A stretch of DNA of 64,000 nucleotides from NCBI GenBank assembly GCA_032717465.1, contig CM064748.1, positions 8,513,392-8,577,391 on the forward strand. The letters are read 5' to 3'. The first letter of the stretch is position 1; the number at the start of each line of letters is the position of its first letter. Positions 55,552-64,000 of this stretch are shown here, in pieces. This DNA is from Coenobita brevimanus. Taxonomy: Eukaryota > Arthropoda > Malacostraca > Decapoda > Coenobitidae. The position numbers were made by a program, and so were the translations under genes. The notes below the pieces were generated by a model. That model had not been told where the DNA came from, searched no databases, and worked only from the letters and a program-made list of their open reading frames with translations.

Positions 55552-55842
55552 TTCATGCAGCTGCACAGTAAAACATATCTCGACATAAACAGACCACGAT
55601 TATCCACCCAGAACAGCCTCTAGCCAATGTTTTTGAGAGATGTTCTAGGAAAAGTGATGAACCTAAATGTGTCTTTTGTGCTGGAGCCCATAAATCTAAG
55701 GATTGTAGTAACAGAAATTCTCCCAAATGCATCAACTGCTCCTCTTTAAGACATCAAGATGCTAATTCAAAGTCATAGTCGGTTGCCCATTTTGCTTCAA
55801 GTAGAGAATGTCCAATCATGATTTCTCATAGGAATAGATTGA
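55552..55842 (+). pseudogene. LINE H1 ORF1 C-terminus with CCHC zinc knuckles
   Basis: In one frame: NVFERCSRKSDEPKCVFCAG then AHKSKDCSNRNSPKCINCSS, LRHQDANSKS, stop, SVAHFASSRECPIM. The first knuckle is C-x2-C-x3-H-x4-C at 55668-55706; a second C-x2-C-x4-H follows. Such knuckles end gag-like ORF1 proteins of CR1/L2/jockey LINEs and bind RNA. A TAA near 55569 and a TAG near 55778 break it. Confidence 0.72.
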
Positions 55843-58800
55843 TTGAAAACACCAATTTTGACCATTCAAAAACTGACTACGTCCCTCTTGAACCAGTTAA
55901 GGATGGGTCTTTTAAATATTCGTTCCATCCGTAATAAGATAGACTATATTAATGAAACCCTAACTCAGCACGAGCTTGACATTTTGTGCTTGACTGAAAC
56001 CTGGTTGTATGAGTCTGATATCGATATTATTCGTAATGCTTTGCCTAAGACACATTCTATTATTAGTATTCCCAGGCCTGCTGCTGACTATCTGGGAGGA
56101 GGCGTAGCATTCATCTACTCGGCAGCACTTGCAAACGTTTCTCTCATTGACTCAGACCTGACCCCATCTTCATTTGAATTTATGGAAGTATTAATAAATT
56201 TCCATCAGAACACCATTAGAATTGCAATTGTCTATCGACCAGGTCATCTGGGCACATATCGGGGTTTTATGGAGGAGTTTGGGCAGTTTCTTGAAGGGTT
56301 TTCTCTTAAACCTGGAGGACTTCTTGTTTGTGGTGATTTCAATTATTGGGCTGACAGTCCAGAGTCAAAACCATTTTCTTCAGAATTCCTTGAGTTGATC
56401 ACCCAGAACAATTTTTTCAATTATGTGAGTAATCCAACTCATGTCTCAGGACATGTCCTTGACTTGATCTTGTCCCCTGTTGGTTGCAGGCGCGTATCAG
56501 ATGTGGAGGTTGACTCATTTGACCCCCTCATCTCTGATCATGCTCTGATCACTCTTAGTTTTGGTGTCCCAAAATCCCCTTCATATAACAAGGTCATCAG
56601 GTTCAGAAATTACAACAATGTTGACCGCCAGTTGATGTGTTTTGAAATTGATCAACGTTTAAACTCCATCGATTCTTCAAGTCTTTCTTCTGATGAATAT
56701 GTTGATATTTACAACAATGAGCTCAGGTCAATTTTTGACCATTTTTGTCCTGAGGTAGTAAAAACAGTCACTGTACATGATGATTCTCCGTGGTATGGTC
56801 CATCCATTAATTCTTTGCGTAGACAACGTAGAAGGGCAGAATGTGAGTGTTGCTTGCAGCGGACCGAAGTAACTCGTTTGCATTATGTTTTTGCGAGAAG
56901 AGCAGTCTTTCACACTGTAAAAGCCCAAAATAAAGTTGATTCATGTGGTAGTGATAAAAAAAAACTGTCTGCAGTTGTGAACAATTTGGTTGATCGGAGG
57001 AATGTAATTGTTAAACCAACTTCTGTATCTGATACCCAATTGGCTTCTGATTTTGCTTCATTTTTTACAACTAAGATGTCTTGCATAAGAAGTGATTTAG
57101 ACAGCAGTTCTCCTAGTGAAGCGTACTCAGTTGACTTCCAGCCACGGTGCACCAGGGATCATTTGCTTTCAACATTTCATCTGCTGGATGTAAACAAAGT
57201 CAAATGTTACATCAGAGAACTTAATAAAACATTTTGCTCACTCGATCCATGTAACATGTCACAACTACCTGATGTGTATGAGCACGCTGCAGATTTTATC
57301 TGCAACATAATAAATAGATGCTTCTTAGAAAGTAATTTTGTGCAGTCTGAGAAACATGCATTACTTAGGCCCCTAATTAAGAGACCTGGCCTTGATGTCG
57401 AGAGCATGACAAATTATCGTGTTGTCTCTAACCTGTCTTTTTTATCCAAGATTATTGAGCGGGCCATACTCGATCAACTTGTACCACTACTGGAACACAA
57501 CAGAGTTGTTCCTGTTGTTCAATCAGCATACAGAAAATACCATTCAACTGAAACTGCACTAACAAGGATTTAGAGTGACTTGGTGGCAAACACTTGTAGC
57601 GGGATATCCTCTCTCCTAGTTCTGTTGGATCTGTCTGCAGCTTTTGATACAGTAGATCATAAACTGTTGTTGGATGATCTGTATCTTTATGGCGTTTGTG
57701 ATAGTGCCCTTTTGCTCCTTAACCCCTAAAGCGCGGCTGTGGACAGCCGACCCCCCCCTGTGTGGCGGGGTTGTATCGCGGTCTGAGTACTTGTAGGAAA
57801 ATATTTGCCCAAAATCAGAGATTAACCCTAGAACATTATAATTTTTATGGCAGATAGTACTTACATTCAACTTTCTCCAGAGACAGGTGTTGAGCCTTCA
57901 TGGACTACCCAAGGACTTGTGGAGACTTGCAAAGTTGGGTAACAAAATCTTCACTTTCACACGTCCAGCAACCTGGTTTCCCCTCTACCACAGCCTCAGT
58001 CTGTCTCACAGTAAACATTTTACTACAGCGTACAGGTAGTTTGGAATCCATATTTGTACAATAAGCACTGAAAATGAGGCTAAAATCAACGAAGCGTACG
58101 GCCGACATGCAGCACGGCGGCGGTCTTCCCGTCACTCAACAAACATTTCCATTTTCACAGCTAAAAACATGTATACTACATTATTTTCAATCATATTACT
58201 ACCCAAAAGATCACCGCAGCCTGCTTTTTATTCTGCCTTACGCCCGTCACTTTATTCTCGTTCCTGTCGGCTGCTCGCACTGACTCGGAAGAGCTAGAAC
58301 TCACCATAATGTCACTTTGAAAGCCTGCGGTAAACTGACGCTAAACAGGGGCAAACCGCTTGAAAAAAAACTAGTGTGACAACTGGGGAAACAAGCGTTT
58401 CCTGTTAGCATAAACTGCTTGTGAGAGGAGAGCGCAGATTTACAGTTCTGAGCAGTCAGAGCGCTGCCATATATCACAGCCAGGCTGGCCAGGCTGTGGT
58501 GGGGGGGGGGGAAACGCGATACTTGGCAACAACGGAGATAAGTAGTACAAAGGTAAAGTATGCTAATTGTAGCTAAAGGGTGGTTGTACTGATAGACAAT
58601 ACCAGCTGGAACATCCTTGCCCGCGTTTATTCAAAATTAACTCGAATCGCAAACGCGACGATCCGCCGTTATGTCCTTTTCGGCGAGCGTCACAAACGCA
58701 ATGCCCCGCATTTTAGGGGTTAAAACTCCCTTTGGCACGCCCGGGTGTGATGTTACGCAGTGAAGGTGATTCCTCGAGTCTTGATGAGCTAGGAGCCATT

Positions 58801-59155
58801 CACCAGTCATCTTTCTCTGATCGTTCTTTTACATATAGAGCCCCTAGATTATATAACAGATTGCCATTGTCCATAAGACAACTCTCTGCTGTTGAATCCT
58901 TTAAGAGACAGCTGAAAGCCTTTCCTTTTTCAAAATGCTATGACCTGGAGAGAGGTACTATGACAGATGATTATAGGGTTTAATTATTGCCACTTTCATG
59001 TATATATGATGTAGCTTGTATTATATACAAGAAATGTCACAATTCTTGTAATTGTAAAAATTATGTATGTGTATCGAGCGCTAGTGAATTCCCAAAAGGA
59101 AGAACTGGCGCTTTTGAGAAACAAAAGGCCAGATTATTATTATTATTATTACATT
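55843..59155 (+). pseudogene. LINE H1 ORF2 (endonuclease and start of RT), CR1/L2-like, nested in Tigger G
   Basis: 576 open codons to a TAG at 57571-57573. Endonuclease: LLNIRSIRNKIDY, LCLTETWL, IRIAIVYRPG, LVCGDFNYWAD, VLDLILSP, SDHALITLSF. Then a linker, and RT beginning with LLRPLIKRPGLDVES, NYRVVSNLSFLSKIIERAIL and QSAYRKYHSTETALT. After the stop: LLVLLDLSAAFDTVDHKLLL, YLYGVCDSALLLL, where a piggyBac-like element interrupts. Beyond 58723 only the C-terminus remains (SFTYRAPRLYNRLPLSIRQL, VESFKRQLKAF), so the rest of RT is deleted. It ends with (ATT)n at 59136-59155. The true start is probably the Met before GLLNIRS rather than the TTG at 55843. Confidence 0.88.
57723..58719. mobile_element. 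piggyBac-like non-autonomous element (997 bp) nested in LINE H1
   Basis: TTAA at 57719-57722 and 58720-58723. Ends CCCCTAAAGCGCGG and, inverted, CCCCTAAAATGCGG. Removing it and one TTAA restores the LINE frame (LLLL joins KT). A G-run is at 58499-58511. A small minus-strand frame (57905-58135) has Cys residues (GCWTCESEDF) but no secure piggyBac homology. Confidence 0.85.
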
Positions 59156-60570
59156 ACGATCGAGGAAAACGTGGAAGAAGATGCTGATACCACTGATGTG
59201 GATGTGCTAGAGGACGAGGCCTTTGATTTTGTGGGTTTTGGATTGGATGTGGCTTCGTTGGAGAGGCCACGTACATCCGACATGTGGAGGTGTAGGAGGA
59301 CTACTGGGCCCTTGGATAGGCAACTGCCCCCGAGAAATAGGCCCTGAAGCCTTTGCCCAGAGTCAGACACATAAAAAAAAATAAAATAAAATAAAAAATA
59401 ACCCACCTAACCCCACATTCGATCTCCAGTATCTACCCAAGCCACCTACAACCTCCTATTTTGGTGAGTAATGTAGTGCAGAATACTTATTTAGGTTATA
59501 TTTAATTATTACTATGCATTAACTTGGGTGTGTCTGTGAAAAGGGGGTTTTAAAAGTCAAGGTTGGCCAGCCGCTGAACCCTACGAATTTTCTCCATAAG
59601 ACATTCAGTTTAAATTTTGACGTTTTAAATTTCGCGTGGTGGCCGGAGAACCGACCTCTGTCGAAATTTGAGATTATGCTGTACCTCTCTGCTCCATCTC
59701 ATCCTTGGTCTCTCCCTCCCTCTCCCTCCCTCCACCTGTCTCACATACACTCTCCTTGTTAGTTTCTTGTTATCCATCCTCACCGCTAGGCCAAACCACG
59801 TCAAGTATATTTTGCCTAATGCTTTCTATCACATCCACACCACAGTGTGCTTTCACATCCTTATTGGTCAGTCTGTCTCCAGGTAACTCCACATGCTCCT
59901 CTTAGTTAACTCATTTCCATTGCTTTCATTCTTGACTTATGTCCTTCCAACAAGGTCCAAGCTTCACTTCCGTATGTTAGAGTTGGTATCACAATGTTGT
60001 CATGCAGTGGCTTTTTTACTTCCATGCTCACTTCCCTATTTCTTATCACTGCTCTCAGAGAACCAGCAGCTTTTCTTCCTTGTTGTACCTTTTCAAGCAT
60101 TTCATCTTTCAGACTTCCATCCTTATTCATCACCCTATCCAAATACTTAAATGCACTCTCATTTTTCATTTCTTCATCATTCAGCCTCACTGGACATTCA
60201 GTGACTTCATTTCTCTCGAAGACCACAACTTTACTCTTCCCTACATTCACCTTTAGATTCCGTTTTTTACACACTCTCCCAAACTCTTTTTTATCAGACC
60301 TTGCAGTTCCCCTTTGTCTTGACTTGAAAATACAGTATCATCTGAAAACAACAGAACAGGGAGTTTCCAAATGCTGCCTTCTTTCTTTAGGGCCGCTCCA
60401 ACATCCACTGCCCTACCTTGTATCTCTTTTATAACCCCATCCATATACAGGTTGAACAACCATGGAGACATGACACATCCTTGCTTCAGTTCAACCTTCA
60501 AATAGAAAAATTCACTCCGTTTGCTATCCATGTGTACTGCAGCCTTAGCACCCTCATGCATACTCTTCTC

Positions 60571-60635
60571 TCTGTTGCCAGACACCTTAATCCTGTTAGG
60601 GGTGGCCACAAACAAATTGCCTCCAAGTCGCTACC
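60571..60635 (-). mobile_element. RTE 3'-end fragment
   Basis: gttgccagacaccttaatcc, tgttaggggtggccacaaac, aaattgcctccaagtcgc: the last 65 bases of an RTE without GATA tail, abutting RTE copy G. Confidence 0.75.
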
Positions 60636-61593
60636 CTGTATAAATAACATACAAAATAGTGTTTAAAAGCCATAAAGAATATAAATTAGTTGTAATGAAA
60701 GGGAGTTGGGGAGCCTCCATGACTGATGAGACACAGGCAGGCCTCATTAAAGTAGTCATTTTAAATTCATCTTTGTTACTAATTCCTAAAGTAAAATATT
60801 GGATTAAAGTACATTACAGTTTCTTTGCCTTCAAGTCGTAATGTTCTAGAATGATTATTGCAGTTTTGAAGTAAAAATTGAGTACAAGTCTTGAAGTAAA
60901 GTAAAGAACAGTAATATTATCAGAGTTCCATAAAGCTTGTTTGCCAGTTTATACCAATTTAAAGTAAAGTAGAAATTGTTATCATTTTCAGTATCTCAAT
61001 TTTTCTCACAGTTTTAGTGGCTGCCTGTACTTTAAAATGTCTAACCCTTCATTCAAACAGGAATCTGACATAAACATTGGCTGACAAGTCTGCTTCCCTG
61101 ATGAATGGGAGTAGGTTTCTGGGTTTTTGCTGCTGCTGCCATTACTGTTGTCGTTGTGGCCACCTGAGGTTCATAACACATGAACCCAGTAGCCTAAAGG
61201 TTGTTGTTGTTGACGCCACACCACAGGAATGTATCAGGCAGCCCCATGTGAAGGCCTCCCTGGGCAGCATCGGGGTGTAGTGTAAGTGGGGTTAGTGTAG
61301 GGATTTAGGCACTAGGTACAGAGGACTTAAGTCAGTTTGTTTGTACTTAGACACATCATTACCCTTTTTCTTTTTCAGATAAATTACTCTCAAGATGGTG
61401 TCAGATTGTAGAATAAATTGTACTTTTAATAAAGGTCCTACCAGAAATAAAAGAGTTTGGTGTTCCAATTGACTCATTTCTGTCAGGTTCCTTTAGTGGT
61501 AAGGGTCACAAAAATAATACAATCAGGAGTGAAGCTAGGTTAATAACAGATTGAGATAGCTTGAGGGTGCCCATGACAAGCCAGTAAAAATTA
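60636..61593. other. No gene recognised; possible terminal exon
   Basis: AT-rich. At 61379 a strong acceptor-like tract (accctttttctttttcag) is followed by AATAAA signals at about 61428 and 61447, which could be a 3'-terminal exon. No reading frame is argued. Confidence 0.35.
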
Positions 61594-61595
61594 TA

Positions 61596-61993
61596 CAGAG
61601 CAATCCCCAATATTCCAAATTTCAAGGGTACAAGTTTCGTGAAATAAATTTTAGGTAGTTAAAAAAGAAAAAGGAATATATTTATCTATCTGTATTTCTT
61701 ACGGCCCCTGATCTAAAAACAGTTTATAAATCAACCTAAACACAAAATTTAAGTCTAAAATATATTAACAATTGGTAAAAATAAGAACTCATCATTAAAC
61801 TAGGCTGGGCCATGGTCAGGTGGAGTAGGGTGGTATTTCTACCCCCATTGCTTTTCTGGGGTATGACTTATAGGGGTACCATTAATTGGGGTTTGCCTGT
61901 ACTTATAACTGATGGTAATGACAGTTCCATTTAAAAAAAAATTGTTTTCCAAAACTCATGATTCCAACCATTTTGGTTTTGGGGATTGCTCTG
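61596..61993. mobile_element. Tigger-type MITE U (398 bp) containing truncated MITE E4
   Basis: TA at 61594-61595 and 61994-61995. Ends CAGAGCAATCCCCAA on both sides, inverted. Within it, about 61690-61899 is a left-truncated family E piece (ctaaaaacagtttataaatc; right end inverted CAGGCAAACCCCAATTAATG followed by TA). Confidence 0.78.
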
Positions 61994-62249
61994 TACTCCT
62001 TTCACTCTAACCTGGCCTAGATTTTTGTTCCTTTTGTAGCTTATTTTCCACAGCGCAGGCCATGGGAAGATGGGTGTGGCTCCCAACATCCCAGCTTTGG
62101 TGCAGCAGGACCAAGGAAGGTTGGTATGGTTTGACATTGTTGCCAGGGCACCTCTTCCCTGCTAGCAACATAGAGTAGGTGATCTCTTTTTACAGCTCCA
62201 CATTTCTCTCCCAAGAGTCAGTTCACAGCAGTTAAAATACACCTCTTAA
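61994..62249. other. No gene; possible splice sites
   Basis: gcttattttccacag at 62055 and aaggaag/gttggt at 62119 could frame a small exon, but a similar sequence at 41180-41215 suggests a repeat. Confidence 0.3.
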
Positions 62250-63119
62250 CCCACAGCGTCCCGTTGACGTGTGGATACGTCACCACGTTTTGTTACAGTG
62301 ACACCCATTGATGTATCCGTACGTTTTGCAATTGCAAGGTCCATCATTTGCACATTTTTCAAATTTCGCACTTGGTTTTTGGTATGTATACATGGGACAC
62401 CTTCCTTTACCAGCTGCTGAGTGGGAACACTCCCCGACCTCGCGTGACCCGCATGCGGCCTTGTCTCACTCACTCACCTGTTAGCAGTGACCCAGCACAG
62501 ACATGGCGCGCCAAGGCTTCTCTGGCGACGAAATTCAAGCCGCCCTTGACGCCTTCACAGGCGACAGTGATTCCCCAATTGATGATGTGGAGGACAAAGA
62601 CTACATGGTGCCTGAAGACGAAATGAGCAGCAGTGATGAGGAGGTACCGTCGCCAAGGTAGTGGCGGCATGTGACGTACAGTAAGGCTAGGGAAGGCCAG
62701 TCTTTTTATTTTTTATTTTTTTTTTTTAATGTGAGGAAGAAGGAACCAAAGGCAATGAGCCCGCAATACAGCCTGGGCTGTTCCGAGTGCGACTGCTCAA
62801 TGCAGCCCTGGCTGTGCAGGTGAATTTCGAAAATAATGCCATGGTGACCAAGGCCGACCCATGCAAGCATGTTTGAGCCTTCAGAACCGAAACCGAAAAA
62901 GAAAACGAAAACCATACATTTCAGTAGGGAATCAGACACTTCCGTGTTCATCCATGGCTTTATCAAGGTAAATATTGAGCTAATATTTCGTTACTATATA
63001 CTTTGGCATGTGTTCTCTCAATTCCTAAGATAACCTTTGGCCTTTGGGAAATTTCATTTTTATCCCTATGTCTGCGCACCACGGACACCTCCAAAAAACC
63101 GCCATGCGCAGTTAACGGG
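62250..63119 (+). mobile_element. piggyBac-like deletion derivative (870 bp)
   Basis: TTAA at 62246-62249 and 63120-63123. The left end CCCACAGCGTCCCGTTGACG and the inverted right end CCCGTTAACTGCG share only the leading CCC and a GCG core, so the ends may be from diverged copies. It contains a piggyBac N-terminal gene remnant (62503-62661) and an inverted LINE Q 3' end (about 62706-62960). Confidence 0.65.
62503..62661 (+). pseudogene. piggyBac transposase N-terminal remnant
   Basis: 52 codons: MARQGFSGDEIQAALDAFTG, DSDSPIDDVEDKDYMVPEDE, MSSSDEEVPSPR, stop. A short start followed by a very acidic Asp/Glu/Ser region is typical of piggyBac-family transposase N-termini. The catalytic and Cys-rich domains are missing. 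Its place between TTAA-flanked ends supports the call. Confidence 0.6.
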
Positions 63120-63480
63120 TTAATGGAGTTGATTGGAACTCCTTCCCTCTCCCTTCGGTTCAGGTACATGACCAGGAACTTCTCCATCATAACAAGTTCT
63201 GGGTCAGACACTGGAATCCTCTGGTCCATGGGGGATCCCCCGTAGGCCCGCACAGTCTTCATAATGGCGTCCTTCTTCCCCAGGATCGTACGAATAGTTG
63301 ACTCGTTGACCTGATACGAAGGCACAATTACGTTCTTATCCTTCCGCTTGATGACATCGAGCTTCTGCTCCTGGGTCAGATTCTTTCGACGTCTCGCTGG
63401 GTCACGGTGCAGGGGTATGGTCGGGCTGGGTCGGGTGGCCAAAAAAAAGAACAAAGATAACATGCAGCACATGTGGAGCC
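63120..63480 (-). pseudogene. Tigger transposase N-terminus (family M)
   Basis: Minus strand: RRRKNLTQEQKLDVIKRKDK, NVIVPSYQVNESTIRTILGK, KDAIMKTVRAY, MEKFLVMYLNRREREGVPIN. This is the first CENP-B-type helix-turn-helix (LTQEQKLDVIKR...ESTIRTILGKK) and the start of the second (MEKFLVMYL...VPI). The frame is then cut by the piggyBac-like element at 63119. A possible terminal repeat (inverted: ACGAACCTTATATAACACGG) lies near 63795-63822. Confidence 0.7.
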
Positions 63481-63850
63481 AGAGTGTGGGAATAGGGTAG
63501 GCTCAAGTGAGGCAGGAATGCTCAGTGGACCGTGACTACACCCTGCGCAGATGCGTGACAGCCTTACGTCATTGGCTGATGCAACCTGCTCTGTGACTAT
63601 TGCCTGCATTATGTTTGTTCGCAGCGCATTATGACCATTTTTTTCGCTTAATGACTGTTTAAACCATAATTTGTGGCCTCAGGCGGCATAATCCCTATCG
63701 TCGTAGCATAGTACGGTTTTCAAAAAATAGGCACATATTTTCACCTGCGTTATATCTGTCATTTACACGTTTTGACCATTTACTGGCCTCAAAAATTGCC
63801 TTCCGTGTTATATAAGGTTCGTACACTGATTGTGCGTAGAGTGCTGGCTG
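63481..63850. other. Probable 5' region of Tigger M; otherwise unassigned
   Basis: Sequence between the transposase start and the candidate terminal repeat near 63822; includes gcgcattatgacc-type words. No gene. Confidence 0.4.
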
Positions 63851-64000
63851 TATTATTATTATTATATATTATTATTATTATCATTATTATTATTACTGTA
63901 TTAGTATTATTACTGTATTATTATTATTATTATTATTATTACTGTATTATTATTATTACTGTATTATTATTATTATTATCATCATTATTACTGTATTATT
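63851..64000. repeat. (ATT)n microsatellite with interspersed actgta
   Basis: tattattatt runs broken regularly by tactgtatta, continuing past the window end. Confidence 0.97.

Larger units (their letters stand above)
54941..59681 (+). mobile_element. Tigger element G inserted in RTE copy G
   Basis: TA at 54939-54940 and 59682-59683. Ends CAGTATAATCTCGAATTTC and, inverted, CAGCATAATCTCAAATTTCG. Its own sequence is about 54941-55545 and 59156-59681; the middle is a nested LINE. It carries a transposase C-terminal fragment at 55137-55538. An open acidic stretch at 59156-59346 (EENVEEDADTTDVDVLEDEA) may be more of its tail, unproven. Confidence 0.8.
54817..60570 (-). pseudogene. RTE copy G, split by a nested insertion
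   Basis: The minus-strand RTE 3' end lies at 54817-54940. It resumes at 59682 and runs to about 60570 (59906-60274: KKRNLKVNVGKSKVVVFERN, FKYLDRVMNKDG; 60253-60615: LKQGCVMSPWLFNLYMDGVI, LLFSDDTVF). FADD is FSDD. Removing 54941-59681 and one TA joins the RTE sequence exactly (ctctcatgtacctctct). At 60571 a second RTE 3' end (60571-60635) abuts its truncated 5' side. Confidence 0.85.

Noticed and set aside
61994..62130. Small exon between gcttattttccacag and aaggaag/gttggt
   Set aside because: The acceptor side resembles 41180-41215, suggesting a repeat; the donor is weak.
1..64000. tRNA, rRNA, snRNA genes or bacterial-type operons
   Set aside because: Scanning by eye found no cloverleaf, rRNA core or Shine-Dalgarno organisation; the content is eukaryotic repeats.

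Overview
This window is intron-scale, repeat-dense animal DNA. I find no complete host gene, tRNA, rRNA or CRISPR array. The LINE, Tigger, piggyBac and hAT families are of kinds I associate with marine arthropods. Short TTAGG-type runs and abundant (AC)n, (GA)n and (AAT)n microsatellites also fit an arthropod. A decapod crustacean is my best guess, but this is inference. A 100-base run of N at 26726-26825 marks an assembly gap.

Layout. 1-7300: an RTE-clade LINE fragment (minus), then two inverted copies of the 3' part of a second LINE family (called X here), at 1339-3066 and 6003-7300, flanking a 5'-truncated plus-strand RTE copy (3067-5668). 7796-17214: a tandem segmental duplication whose two units each carry the same dead RTE copy plus about 2 kb of shared flank. 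Unit 1 alone also carries an inserted LINE of a third family (C1). 17217-22151: Tigger-type ends holding the best-preserved RTE copy (17691-20755, minus; endonuclease, linker, reverse transcriptase and C-terminal region, interrupted by only a few frameshifts) and a 0.6 kb foldback element. 22154-24480: a fourth LINE (J), split by a 1.37 kb insertion with a TA target duplication. 24484-27135: a doubly deleted RTE, X copy 3, the gap, and a DDE transposase tail. 27136-31400: microsatellites and a GC-rich, proline-rich open stretch of unknown nature. 31428-33578: an almost intact hAT-type transposase with one in-frame stop. 33600-44000: short RTE 3' ends, minor satellites, a cluster of four perfect TGACGTCA sites, about 0.9 kb of (ACT)n, and Tigger MITEs. 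44000-53300: more MITEs, LINE C2, a perfect 14 x 39 bp minisatellite, a 1 kb foldback, LINE C3, and a Tigger deletion derivative that keeps its DNA-binding domain. 54817-60570: a four-level nest, with an RTE split by a Tigger, the Tigger split by a CR1/L2-type LINE, and the LINE split by a piggyBac-like element. 60571-64000: further MITEs, a second piggyBac-like element, the N-terminus of another Tigger transposase, and (ATT)n.

How it fits together. Almost everything recognisable is selfish DNA. The RTE family is the backbone: it supplies 3' ends with (GATA)n-type tails across the window and serves as the landing site for other elements. DNA transposons (TA- or TTAA-targeting) repeatedly land in LINE copies, and removing them on paper restores the host element at base resolution, so the order of events can be read. 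Candidate host signals are limited to the CRE cluster, a few possible exons with good splice sites, and a conserved hairpin repeat. I did not find a convincing new biological system. The nest, the bidirectionally open minisatellite, the CRE cluster and the DNA-binding-only transposase derivatives are the most worthwhile leads.
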